64,000 bases of DNA from positions 282,481 to 346,480 of the forward strand of contig MEHQ01002661.1 in NCBI GenBank assembly GCA_008828725.1, written 5' to 3'. Position numbers and translations under genes: made by a program. Below, piece after piece: positions 1 through 11,483 of the stretch. The stretch comes from Saccharina japonica. Taxonomy: Eukaryota > Sar > Phaeophyceae > Laminariales > Laminariaceae. Position 1 is the first letter of the stretch; every line of letters starts with the position of its first letter. The notes below the pieces were generated by a model. The model saw nothing but the letters and a program-made list of their open reading frames with translations, was not told the origin of the DNA and made no database searches.

Positions 1-255
1 ATTAGGGACACCAAACTTAAGTATCTTAACACGGTAAGCCCATAGCACCTCTCATTAGAGATCATCGTGACATCTGTTTTTCGTTAGGAATGTCCCTCGC
101 TACTATTAATACTACTTTAATTCGTCAATACAGCAGCCTATGCCACATGTTAGCTCCAAAACCGGAACTATGACGAATGTGTGACCCCTTTTCCACTTGG
201 GACACCCCCGGGATATCAAGTGACCAACACCCCGAAGGGAAACCGCTTACTGTAG
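1..255 (+). repeat. Repeat R1, partial copy cut by window start
   Basis: This stretch aligns with the last part of the 1.57-kb repeat at 11484-13047. Shared blocks include the run around TTTCGTTAGGAATG, the words TATGCCACA and GCTCCAAAA, and the closing block GATATCAAGTGACCAA plus CCCGAAGGGAAACC. It is more diverged than the other two copies, and the short reading frame they share is broken here. Only the right end is visible. At about position 255 it passes directly into repeat R2. Confidence 0.7.
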
Positions 256-3200
256 TACGGTTTCGTTTGACACGTATGGCTACTCATATTGCACTGCACT
301 TTATTGTTGGACCTTTCAATTCGTGGCTGTTGATTTAGTAGAGTAGAAGTCGCCGTAAAATGACGTGATGCACGTCAATGTCTCCTTTGACTGAACAGGC
401 AGGACTTCTTCCCTGCATTCGGCTGTCTGTTGTACGAGAGTCAGGCACCCACATACCTGGTGTTCACAGTAGCGATTTGGTTTCCCAAACTGACGTTCAA
501 CAAATATTTCCTCAACTGTTTATGAAATTACAGTAGGCTTGAACACTTATGCAAGCAGATATTGCTACACCTCTTTTTTATTACAGTTTCAAGCTCGATC
601 GCTAGTTAATCTGCACAGGATAAGGAATTAGGTCAACGGTAGGGTATAACTGATACTTTTAATGCATTAACAACAACAGTATATGCCTGGTACTTAGTAT
701 TTGATACCTGGTACCTTGTACGTATTATGAACGTCAGTCGTTATAGTCGAATAATCCAGATATCACGTTTTGGGCATACTACAAAAAATGGAGCAAGAAA
801 ACATCACGGTGAAACGTTATTTTTATTATCATTTCAACTATGATATGATACCGCGTGCCTCGGAGGTAGAAGCTGTAGCAGAGAACAGCGTAAAATATTA
901 TGAATTAATGAATCTCACACAAACGAAGTGCTGGTAAAGACATATAAACGCCAGCTCTCTCCCCGCTGTAACTCAAATCCGTCCTCACATACCGGTAGTG
1001 GGTACTACCTCCCTCTCCTCTCCTCGGGACGTGGTTGTAATTCATCGAGGAAAAGAGTTCGATCGCGTCTTCCCCCGTCGATTCCAGCCAAAAGGGCGTT
1101 TACACGGTACGGAGTCGTCATGAATGGTGGTAAAAGGAGACTATGCATGATTCCTTGAGTCGCAAGGTCTCATCACACTACTAGGCAACTGCGGGCACCA
1201 GTGCTTACCCAGAAAAAAGACACGGCACTGTACTATAATTGGCTATTGGATCGATAGTTCATTTATACTTACGCACGCAATTGCAAGCGGTAGTTAGACA
1301 AATAAATACCAGCTGTTAGCAGCAGTACCTGTAGGTGATTGACAGGTGAATGGCATGTCGTTCAATGGACACGTAATTTCAAGTAGGAAGACTTCGCAGC
1401 ATCAAAACGAAAAATGTCGACAATACCGTATCAGCAGTCCACTACAGGATTTGTTGGCGCAGTAGGCTACAGTATATAATACTCGTACGTAGTGCGCGCG
1501 ATCGAAGTATTATAGACACAGCTTGCAGATATTAAATTGGACGAAATACTCGACCTCACAGCAGGCCTACGATTGATTTATATTTTATCCGTGTATCAGT
1601 GAACGCCTCACCTCCACCATCGCGCTATATACATTACACTAATCTGAAACAACCGTCCTCCACGCCAAGTTTCGAATAGTTTTGGCTTTGGCATATTAAT
1701 TACCTCCACGGCTTTGCGAATTCGATTTAACACGTGCCACAATATGGATATCGCTTTTTGGGCCTTTCTGTCTTGGCTGTCCTTGCCCCTCCCCAGCATC
1801 GTTATATATTCCAATAAGGTTTGACACACTTACAACTGTAGTCCGTGTGGGACCGTCCATAGGATTGGTCGTTCGTATTTTATATAAGCCTGATATTTGT
1901 TAGGGTGTAGAGCTCTGCAGCGAGATCCTTCGCAAACAAAGCGTCTAAACCCTTCCGTGGCACGCCTCAGCGCCTTTGAACCCCGTAGACTCTTCCCCGA
2001 GCATGTGTGCCGGCGAAATGCAGAGCCTATCATACTAGCATTACCAAGTGCAATACTGTTCCGAATTTCCGAGTTTACGTTGATCAACATTCGTAGAAGC
2101 GTCAGCTTTGAGATCAATGATTTCGTCGAAAGTCATCCTGGCATCCTGTGTGTCGTCTTCCGATCGCGCAGACTACGGGTTTGATGTGGCTTCGGCATGC
2201 CAGAGAATGTGTGCCTCGTAGGCGGAAACTTACTGCCGTCATTGACTTGCTGCGAAATATTGTAGTTCACCCACACATACTCCCCATACGCACGTATCCC
2301 TTAATGAAGCGAAGTAAACATGAAACTCTGGAACTCACGGAGTGTGCGTGTATATATTTACAGATACTTAAATACATTCTGCACAAAATGGGGGTCTCAC
2401 GTGGATTTATCACGAGTATTAATTGTGTTGAGTGTGTATGAGTTTTTCGCCATCCGGTGTTGTGCGTGTTGGTGTTTTAGGGGGGGGGGCGTGACGAAAG
2501 ATCCCTGGTTAAGGTCTGCATTTTCACGCCATGTCCATAGGCCTCTATTTAAGCACACTTGAGGGTTTTGAAACCAAGTGTATGTTGTGCTTACTACCGC
2601 GGTTTCATCGCCATTAGACGCTTCTTTGACGACATAGTCGAAACTGCAAAAGAGCAAGGATGGTCCAACAACATGCCTCGCGCTGAAACAGATTCCATTG
2701 TGTTGACCATTGCAGAGCAGCGGATGTTTTCACGGCGGAGGTATTGCGAATCCGCCGCCAGAATATCCGATTTTATTCACTCACCTGAGTTTGCAACTTC
2801 CCTAGAACGCAACAAAAAGATGATGTTGAGTCAATATTGACTTCCTCTTACAGTATGTCCAACCTCGCAACAAGGTCCGAACCTTTCAGGCGAGCGTAAG
2901 GTTGATTCGGGTATCATGAATCTGCCATTATAATGTCTCAGATTTGTGTTGCGATTGAGAAACGGCTGTTCTGCGCCAACGACCGTTACATACGATTAAA
3001 TTGAACTAAAAACATTTCATCTGCGCTCTCCCCAACCTCATGTTTCAATCCGATCATTGTTTGTTTTTATGTATGGTAATGTTCAGCTCCACCTTAAACG
3101 ACATCGCCCGGTCGGTTGGTGAGGGGTCCAGAGGGAAGTACGCAACTTACGGAAGATGGCAAAAATTGGTTTCGAAACATTTTGATACATTTTTTTTCAT

Positions 3201-3890
3201 GACCTGTTTGCTTACGGTCGTTTCTTGACGTTTGAGATCGATCCAGTAATTCGGGTTTTGTCTCGCAACACAATCAGCTGGAGAGGAACAAGCACGCAGT
3301 ACAACCACGGATTGCGCTATTCGTGTTTCATGCATACCTCGTATTGTACGTAGTGTAATGCGTACGGGTCTCTGGGTTTTGTTCCTTCGTGGTATACGCC
3401 GAAGCCATATATATACGAAGTATAGTTAAACACATGAGATGTTTGTTGGCGCGGAAAATACTGCTGCCGTGTTAGGGGGAATTCATAGGGATTATCTGGG
3501 ACGGAAAACTCATAGTTTCAAGCAGTGTTTGACTGTTTGAGGCGAATCATTTTACACATCCCTCAATGAGGGTTATAGGGTGCAGGAATTGTCCCTCTGT
3601 AGTGCCGGTATGCGCCAGTCCACATTACCGACATATCGTGTAGCGGCAACCGGCGCTAATACGCGCACTGCCACACTGATTAAACCCGCCTGCGCCAAAT
3701 GGTATCATGGGCACTATTGCGCGCAGCGGGCACTACTCAGCCAGCACAATACAGGGTCAACTATAGTACGTAAGGAGGCAATCTATCATACAAAAAGCAG
3801 GAGTGGCCTTCAATTTATATTGTTCTGAGTGTTAAAAACGCATTGCACGAATATGTAAAATTATCGAAACGTCCTTGTTCCTATGCTGTC
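256..3890 (+). repeat. Repeat R2, copy 1 (long direct repeat)
   Basis: Blocks of this region recur in the same order and orientation at 24286-28165. Examples are the pair starting TAGTACGGTTTCGTTT (257 and 24300), the segments around TGCGCG(C/A)GATCGAAGT (1493, 25673), AGAGCTCTGCAGCGAG (1909, 26110), GGCGGAAACT (2221, 26598), and the block with GTGCCGGTAT and GGAGTGGCCT (3602-3808, 27949-28077). The copies differ by many substitutions and indels, so the duplication is old. No intact gene is visible. The best frame, 2559-2840, is not preserved in copy 2. I saw no terminal inverted repeats or LTRs. It could be a non-autonomous transposon or a segmental duplication. A run of ten G lies at 2480-2489. 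Confidence 0.7.
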
Positions 3891-4350
3891 GATCTGTAAG
3901 CTATGCAGTAAGTATATTAACACACCAACCTCCTCATCCGTGGCTACGATACTAGCAATTGGTGGTAATGAGACGCGACCTCAAATACCTGCAGTAGTCA
4001 TACCTGCGATGCATCACGTTGGAAAAATACTTGTGTGCTCAACCAACACGAACGAACATATACGTATACGTGCTTTGGTTCGTTCTTTTTGGAGAAACAA
4101 AAACGTCAGCATACAGCAGCAGCAGCACCTGTGTCGACCGGAGCAACAACAGCAGCGGAGCAACAGCAGCAGTAGGACTCACGAGGCCAGGCTCAGCGTC
4201 GCTGTGATACGCTCGACGTGTCGGTCTAACGCTTGAACCCTCTGTACCTGTACTCAATTTCTCGTGTGTCTCCTGCTTCCTCAACGCGACACGTACCTCG
4301 TTCGTATTGTTATTCGGCATGTGAAAAATCTAAACCTGATATATGTACGG
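3891..4350. other. Spacer with CAG-rich tract, no gene seen
   Basis: Between repeat R2 and the 237-bp tandem duplication. It contains an interrupted CAG/CAA tract at about 4112-4172. Several short frames cross it on both strands, but they owe their openness to the triplet repeat and resemble no family I recognise. Confidence 0.5.
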
Positions 4351-4805
4351 GTGTCCAACAACCGATATTCTCGTAGCAGTAGGTGCCACCACTCCCACTG
4401 GTGTACGACATCTACACCCGAGCGTCTCCGTCCCCTCATCAGTAGGAAGGTAGGCCTTACCAGTACCACCTGCATCATGTCTTAGGGACACGGCCCAAAC
4501 GTTGCTGTGGTCGAACATATTCTACCTACTGGTAGATTGGGTTTCGTTCGGTACAACTCAATAAACCGAAAACCGAAGTCTGTCGCAGTGTCCAAAAACC
4601 GATATTATCCTAGCACAGGTGCCACCACTACTACTGCTGTACGGCATCTACGGCAGAGCTTACCCGTCCCCTCATCAGTGGGAGGGTTGGCCTTACAATG
4701 CTACCTGCATCATGTCGTAGGGACACGGCCCACACGTTGCTTTGGTCGGATATATTCCGCCTACAGGTAGAGTCGGGTTTCGTTCGGTAAAACTAAACAA
4801 ACGCT
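4351..4805 (+). repeat. Two-copy tandem repeat, period 237 bp
   Basis: The word GTGTCC begins both units, at 4351 and 4588. The units share the order: CCGATATT, GGTGCCACCACT, CGGCATCTAC/CGACATCTAC, CGTCCCCTCATCAGT, ACCTGCATCATGTC, TAGGGACACGGCCCA, ACGTTGCT and GGGTTTCGTTCGGTA. The copies differ by scattered substitutions. No reading frame is conserved through both units. The second unit contains the recurrent 10-mer TACTGCTGTA (4632-4641). Confidence 0.8.
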
Positions 4806-4907
4806 TTATATACTCCACCCAACACCTGGACATGCTAAACAATGAAAGATAAATCTGATGGCCTAGGTATACGACGAATAAAAAGTATTAAAATAATGGA
4901 GTTTTAA

Positions 4908-4990
4908 ACAATTTTGGGTGAAGTACCGTGGTTAAGGAACCCCGGAAGGCAGAGATGGTTGGCAGAACCATGCTACCCCTATCGTAGCAC
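4908..4990 (+). repeat. Repeat R3, short copy ending in hairpin
   Basis: This matches the 3' part of the R3 family at 48.6-48.9 and 55.0-55.3 kb. It has TTTTGGGTGAA, then GTTAAGGAACCCC, then the terminal stem ATGCTAC (4970-4976) facing GTAGCAC (4984-4990). The first stem base is changed from G to A. The 5' half of the element is not recognisable here. Confidence 0.55.
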
Positions 4991-5029
4991 GGCCTCCGCT
5001 CGCTAAGATCCATAGGGATATCACTCGAT

Positions 5030-5780
5030 TCAAACACTGCACACGAAGATTGTTCCGGTCTCAGAGGGAACGGATACAACGCTTATCAGGAGCTGATAAC
5101 TACGCACAGTATATTCACCAATAACACAGTCCGCGCCAAGATCAAATAATTGGCGACAACCAAGACGTGCCCGGGACAAGGCCCAACCACCTACGTTCAG
5201 GACGCTGACTTCTTGCGTGACTAATTGAAACTCATGGGAGAGCCCGATACCGAGTGAAGCTTCAAGAGCCTCCTCATACAAGAGACGGCACAGAAATACA
5301 GGGGCGTGCGGCCTGCAACGTTCGGCGATACAACCTTCGGCCCGGCGCAGATTCGAAACAAAGCTGCGCAATATGTACCTCGAGCATTGGTCTCGCAGGG
5401 AGGCGAACGAGAGTAGGTTCACAGGATGTGACATCCCCGTGGCAGCACAGTTCGCCCCAGGTCTCAGTGATACCACCTGGGACAACTGCGAGGGGGTAAG
5501 ACACCATAGTCGCGACTGTCTCTCGCCCTTCAACAGCGGCGGCAATAGCGGCGAAGACAGTGGTAACAACGATAGCCACGAACAAGAGCGCAGAAAATGT
5601 GGCCAGGGGAGACAGAGCAAACGAGGATCTTGTATGGGCGCTGAACAGCGCTGAGCTTACGAGACAAGTCCACCACTCACAAGGATGTGGACTGCCGCAA
5701 TCAATGAAACGATGAACCTGCAGAAATGTGGCTCTAACTCCGCGGACACAGTCGGCACTCACTCTAGCACTGTCGTTCAC
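5030..5780 (-). CDS. Unassigned overlapping minus-strand frames, possible coding remnant
   Basis: Two overlapping minus-strand frames stay open longer than their surroundings: 5274-5780 (168 codons, opening at GTG rather than ATG) and 5030-5620 (196 codons). The first contains a strongly hydrophobic stretch of about 25 residues rich in Val, Ala and Phe that could span a membrane. Neither frame resembles a family I recognise, and no clear splice sites join them to other exons. They may be chance frames in GC-richer DNA or a decayed gene. There is no supporting context on either side. Confidence 0.15.
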
Positions 5781-5937
5781 AATTCATTTAGTTGGATGAC
5801 GGCTTGTGGCCGGTACTTCCAGACCATGTAAAGCACGATGACTATGCTGGACGGTAGCAGAGCGGTGGAACACTTGCTCTACGACGAAATCAATCTAACA
5901 TTACATCCTGTCTAACGCGACTACAGGTTGAGCCGGT

Positions 5938-6016
5938 CGCCCCGGTGGTCTAACAGGTAACCACGAAGCCGGTTAGGTTAGAGGTCGAGGGTTCGAGTTT
6001 TCGTATGGAGATTTTT
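5938..6016 (+). other. tRNA-like / SINE-head-like sequence with A and B boxes
   Basis: A box-like TGGTCTAACAGG lies at 5946-5957 and a B box-like GGTTCGAGTTT at 5990-6000. The spacing is normal for an internal RNA polymerase III promoter. GTGGT (5945-5949) can pair with ACCAC (5960-5964) like a D arm. TTTTT (6012-6016) could terminate transcription. A full cloverleaf cannot be drawn: the anticodon arm is unclear and the T arm needs G-U pairs with an eight-base loop. A degenerate tRNA or the head of a tRNA-derived SINE fits better than a working tRNA gene. Confidence 0.3.
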
Positions 6017-6589
6017 ATTCTCAAATGACACCAACTGTCGAGAGCGCATATTGAATACACTTATTATAAATACGTCAGCTGTGAGTTCAACCGATTGAAT
6101 AGTAGATGCTCGACTTAGCGAGCTGCGAATAATATTATAGCGTGGGTAAGCACAATTCGACAACAGTTGACGAGGGAAGAAAGTGCTGAAATATTCTCGT
6201 GATAAAACTGCAAAGCAGGAACCGTAGTGGGGGAGGAGAGAGAAGAGCCTACTTTGCGACCCCGGATCTGAATTACGACTAGGAAGGAGAGGTATAGGAA
6301 GGGCGAAGATAATAAATGGGACGAAAATAAAAATAAAAAGCTGGTCGACCACCTCAAGAAGGTCACCAGTTTGCTCCACTAGAAACTGGTTGACCACTTT
6401 CAGAAGGTCACAGCAGCTGACCAGCGGGTGCTCCTTGTTGACTGCGGGCCTCTGACCGACAAGAACGGCGAGATACATACAGCGATATGTCTCGTCAACG
6501 TGTGCCATGCTTTAGGCGTCGCCCATTTCCTCCCTCCGCCGGCATGGCCAGAGCTATCGCCACCAACCACCACCCGGAGCACCCTCACC

Positions 6590-8060
6590 TGACGAACAGC
6601 GGCATCGTAGAACCACTGCAGCAACCGCTCGCAGACAATGGGACACGCAAACTCGACGGATCTATTCCCTGCGATATCTGCGCAGTCGTCAAGAATTAAT
6701 AAAAGGCGCCCCCGGAGAAGAGTTCACATAACCCCAGCACCTCCATGGAGCTGGTGTATAATGACCTTATGGGACCAGTGAAACCGGCAGCAGAAAGGGG
6801 TTCAGAGTAAATCGGCAAATTCACCGATGACTTCACCAAGACGCAGGAAGTGTTTGTTTTCAAATCAAAATCGGATGCGTGCAACTTACTGCACCAATGC
6901 CATCGACTGTGGCGGTTCAGCTGGGGCTCCGCTTTCAACGTTGACGAGTTGAAAAATATGAAGAAAACACCTGGCATTGGTTCGAGCAACGCTGTAATAA
7001 CTGCGGAACAACAAGAACATATGCTGCGACAACCGCTCCTTAAGAGATCAGCGTCTCCGAACGAGACAGGCGATCTCGCGGTCACAGTTAGGAGCCTGCT
7101 AAAGGACGGCAACTTCTCCCATTCAGTGCGGGGTCAGGTGATATTTAGGGCGGCAAGATTGCCAAACCAACCGCCAAACCCACAGCTGGGGTTCGACGCG
7201 TCATTCATCCGGTTGCACTGCAAAGGCTCGGATTTGACTGCGCTACGAGACATTGGATCCGGGGCACAGCTGTACATCAAGATTCGCACGAAACAGCTGG
7301 TCTACAAAGAGTGTGGGGGAACGCTTGGCGGATTTAGCCCAGACAGCGGAGACTACCGTATCTACACTCCCGCAACAAGGAAACGTCTTGGAAAAGTAGG
7401 ACGTCACCTACTACCAGCTGCCTGCTATGGGGCTGCAAGAAAACCATAAACAAGACGGCATCGACCATACTTCCTTCCTCGACCCCGTCATCAACCTTGT
7501 TACTTCTAACGAGCGGACGGACGAGGTGATAGGCTTGATTCAGAACATGGTGTCGGAAACTGAACTCGCACCACCATTCAACGAGAGGACGAATCCACCA
7601 TCAATGGAACAGGAGCTCCCTCGACTGAGATCGCTGTACCAGGATGCGCATCATCAAGGGTCGCCGTGTCACTATCCTCACGGGCTGGAAGTTGAACAGA
7701 AGCATCTACACCTGAGACAGCCGCCTCAGTGGTTATTGGCCGCATTTGATCCGCGCCGTTAATCGGTCTGCCGCATAATCCAACGTCAGCACCGAGGACA
7801 ACAACGCCCTCATCGACAACTAGCTTAAGGGGGTCCACATTCTCGTGTCGGCAAGAAGACCGTCACACGGCAAACACATGGTAGTGTCCGTGGATTTTGC
7901 TCACAACAACGGAGAACCTCTTCTTACGCCTATGGTGGTTGTTCTAGCCGCCGCCAAATCTAAATGCGAAGGGTTCAGTTGAGAAGAGAAACATGCCACC
8001 AAAATCCCCGTCAAATACCAGGATGTAACCAATCCCCGTCAACACAAGCAGGGGGAAAAC
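6590..8060 (+). mobile_element. Ty1/copia retrotransposon remnant (integrase region only)
   Basis: A plus-strand fragment of a copia-type pol gene. It runs from the pre-integrase zinc-binding region through the integrase core to the linker before reverse transcriptase. I find no gag upstream and no protease, reverse transcriptase, RNase H or LTRs. The region after about 7760 is in pieces in several frames and fades out near 8050. It is an inactive fragment of a longer element. Confidence 0.7.
6600..7762 (+). pseudogene. copia-type integrase, broken by stops and a frameshift
   Basis: The pre-integrase zinc site ends with CDICAVVKN at about 6672-6697, directly followed by two stop codons. The integrase core opens with MELVYNDLMGPVKP (from 6744) and carries the first catalytic Asp of the DDE triad. 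An in-frame TAA follows where this family usually has Tyr. It resumes with IGKFTDDFTK and VFVFKSKSDA (to about 6890). Farther on, the typical C-terminal motif GGFSPDSGDYRIYTPATRK is present at about 7320-7385. A one-base loss near 7398 splits the following SRDV-type motif: DVTYY continues in the next frame to 7762. These motifs are hallmarks of Ty1/copia integrases. Function is lost. Confidence 0.75.
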
Positions 8061-9220
8061 ACAATTAGCACTGAAATTATATTTCCATTTGCACGAGATA
8101 TAGACAACTATACATGTACGTAAAGCTGAGTCGATGTTACTTGCAGCTGTTCGTAACTAACGGCCCTCTTTTTCTCCCGAACAGAGCCGTGTCTTCACGA
8201 ATTTATTTTTTCTTTAGCGTTCGGTCACCAATTCACTGGCCTTCGCCAGTACAAATCAAGTAGCCGTCATAAAAAGCGCCCGAAATTTGTCAACGGGGGA
8301 GGAATCCAGACAGGAAAAAGTCTGCATCTCGTCAGCTAAAACAAACAACGAACCATTCGCTGAGGTCGTGAATATCCGTATCGTATTGTACGACTGTGGA
8401 CACCCATATTCCTGGGTTATTTGTTGTCGTCAGCAGTGACATTGTCCCGTGACAAGTAATCACTGCAGACATGAATGCAAGGCCCGTGCCTTTCGCTCCT
8501 CTCTCTCTCCTCCCCATCATCGTTGATGGTCGTTTCGTGGGATCATCCGCACGGATCCTATAACAAAACCTGGCGTGTACTATACGCTGCCCTCCAAGAA
8601 AGGGAAAGTGCCATAGATGTTGAGTCGAACCGGGGAACTTAACCTCACATGGTTTGCTATATATATATATGCCACACACAGGCCACAACCCCACAACACA
8701 TCAACCATAATATTCAGTTGGCGCCGTCCTTCATCCTTGCGTGATGGCAAGACTCCAGTCAGTAGTGCGACCAATCCCTGCCCTCTATTTCCACCTACCT
8801 TGCGCGCACATGCGGTCCCACAGCAGCACAGTACAGCACTCGGAAGTATGGCCGTGAGGCGAGCGTACGTATATCATACGCCAGCTGGAGTCGTCTGCTA
8901 TACTAGCTATAGGTGGGTATGCTTATTTTTCAACCCCGACCAATGGCTAGGCTTTTGCCTACAACTGGTAATATGTGTACATGCAAACCAGGGACTACTG
9001 CTGTAGCTGTACAGGTTATTACCAGTCAGTATACCTCGGTATACCTGGTAAATAACAACGCAATAGTTATTAAGTTCAGTGCAGGACATTCACAAAAAAC
9101 AGGAGACGAGATATGTATTTATTTTCTGAGTTCGGGTAGACGGATCATTACTTCTTTTCTGAATTCGGGGAGACGAAATCAACTCAACCAAACACAAAAA
9201 CGAAAAAGGAACACGAGTAG
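8061..9220. other. No gene or repeat recognised
   Basis: Only short frames occur here, none with recognisable motifs. A (TA)n tract lies at about 8659-8670 (TATATATATATA). No match to the repeat families of this window was noticed. Confidence 0.4.
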
Positions 9221-9224
9221 TAAC

Positions 9225-9390
9225 CCACAGCAGGGCAGCAGCAGCAGCGGCAGCGGCAATACTACAGTAGTAGCAGCAGCACAGCAGAACTACAGTGCGT
9301 ATATATGTGTGTACTCCTGTGCTGCTGCTACTGCTGTTTCGAATGTTGCTATTGTTGCGGCTGCTGCTGCTGCTGTTCCTGCTCCTTCGT
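9225..9390. repeat. CAG/CTG tract folded as an inverted repeat
   Basis: A CAG-rich arm (about 9231-9288) is followed by a CTG-rich arm (about 9317-9382). The core stem is GTAGCAGCAGCACAG (9270-9284) against CTGTGCTGCTGCTAC (9317-9331), an exact 15-bp match. It extends outward to 21 bp with one mismatch (9264-9284 with 9317-9337), around a 32-base loop. An ORF crosses it but its composition is only that of the triplet repeat. Confidence 0.8.
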
Positions 9391-11483
9391 CTACGGGGCT
9401 GGGATGTGTGTGTGTTGTCTTCACATTAAACTTTAGCAAATAAAAACAGGCGGACAAAAATGTTGTTTTTTTAAATCAAATTGTTTTCCACCAGTAGAAC
9501 ATACGTCGAGAAAGTTACTCTTATTTTATAGGCTACTCGTTGTTTGTGGCTGGCATATTCCTTGATCCACGTATAAACAGCAGTAGTACGTACTCGTACT
9601 CATGTTACAGTAAGAGGTACTGTCTTGCAGCTTGCTGTGCGTACATATGTTACAAGCAGGCGGCAGTATGATAAAACAAATCGAGGTTTCGTACTCGTAC
9701 GTACGCGTTGTTTGCTTTGATTTCCTTCTTTGTCTAAACGCTTTGTCCGCGTTCCTCAGTTTGACGCGAAGATGCAGCAGTGTAGTTGTTTTTGTCGTTT
9801 TTATTGCTGCTGTTGTTGCTGCTACTGTGCATTATGTTGCTGCTCTGCTGCTGTCGAGGTAACCCGTAGTTCTTGCGTCGCCCTTATTTCGACCGCCCCG
9901 TAGGAAAGCCTTGCATGTACATAAGTATACGTCCATACTGGGCATGTAAACGTCCCAGTGTTCTCAAACACGTCTTGACCTACCTACTGTTGATTGGTAC
10001 ACAATAATTGTTGATACATACTTGTAGATAGTGCACTCGTAGTGCAACGTCGTTACCTACAAGTACAGCAGATACGTTGCGCTTCTTCTCTAGGGTATAT
10101 CTCGCTGGTTTTGTCTTTTTACATTGCCGGTGTTACCACGCAAGCCTGAACACGGGATTTCATTTGTATTTCGATGGTATACCTATCATCAAATCATCCT
10201 AATTGCCGCTGCCATCGCCCAAGACTGAACTTGTGATTTCATATATATGGTATTTGATTCTTCAAGTATCAGGATCCTGCACCATAAGCGTTCATCTAGC
10301 TACCGACTTTCATCACGGGGCCGTATTAGAACATGGGCATCAGATCCATACCTATGTTGATGTTTAGTCACTACGCAAGAATAGAAGTACTCGGTCTACC
10401 AGAATCTTAATTTGGGCATTCAGGTAAAGGCAGTATGCGGTGAGGTTAGTAGATTTGTTCTTCCTCGTACGATGTTCGGTATATTCTGTATCCAATGTAT
10501 CCCCATCGGGAACGATGCTGAGAAGGATCCTAGAACGTTGCTAGGTTTCCACTCGACAAGTTGCAGCGAACAGGACGGGCTGCCGTAGAGTACCCCTCCG
10601 GGTATCATGGGCATCGTCGCGTGGGGATTTCCCCCTGAAGAACTACGTCGTAGTCCCACGTATTTGGGGACAGACTACTTGGAAATGGGGTAGGTTTTAT
10701 TTTCAGTTCTGAATGGGTTGAGTAGCGGCCGCGCCCACATCTTCACTTCACTTCTTAATTTCGTTTCCTCTAGTTTCCCTTCTCTTCGTCCTTCAGGTCA
10801 ACCGTCTTTCCACCATAGCCACGTAATCGACTTTTCAAAACATTTATTTGTTTTTCCATCACAGGAGATATTCACAGTCAGTTCGCTGCCACCTCTGCAT
10901 ATATATTCCTTTAGACAGACCCTACACGCGCTGCATATTTCAGAACAGACTCGCTCGGTGTATAAGCTGGTACGTATCATATTACCGAATGTTGTACTAA
11001 TACAAAAAACAAAAACGTGATACACGCCCTTTGTTCTTCCACGCCCGCATGCAAGTGCTTGCACACCTGCCCTGGTGGAGAGTTTGCACAGCCGCCATGC
11101 CAAACTTCTCGGTTCACGGACCAACTTTACCTAGCTTGTGGGCTGCCACAACCGCTTGTGCGAAGGCCAGATAATGGTTTACCCGAACCGCCTTTTCGAG
11201 GGCCTTGTGACGACCAACACCAGGTACCGGCAATTTTCTTGTGCAAGTTCTTGTACGAGCGGTTGTGCAATTATGTTTTCGAGTTGGGTCGGTTTGCCTG
11301 TGTCGTCTTCTTTTGCGCTCATCACTAGCGAGCCGCCGTCGCGACTGCATATCTTCAGCAATGCTCGTATAGCAGCTTGCTGGTGCAGCAGTTCCAACGG
11401 TAGTGCGATCCTCGCTGAACGCCGAGAGGACAGTAGCAGCAGTATTACGTACGTGTCTGCGTGTTTCGTTGTTCATGTACACA
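9391..11483. other. Intergenic DNA, no gene recognised
   Basis: It includes a second CTG/TTG-rich tract at about 9773-9855, without a facing CAG arm. The frames at 10718-11482 are short, overlap on both strands and match nothing I know. The TACGTACG and GTACTCGTAC words seen throughout the window occur at about 9590-9710. Confidence 0.4.
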
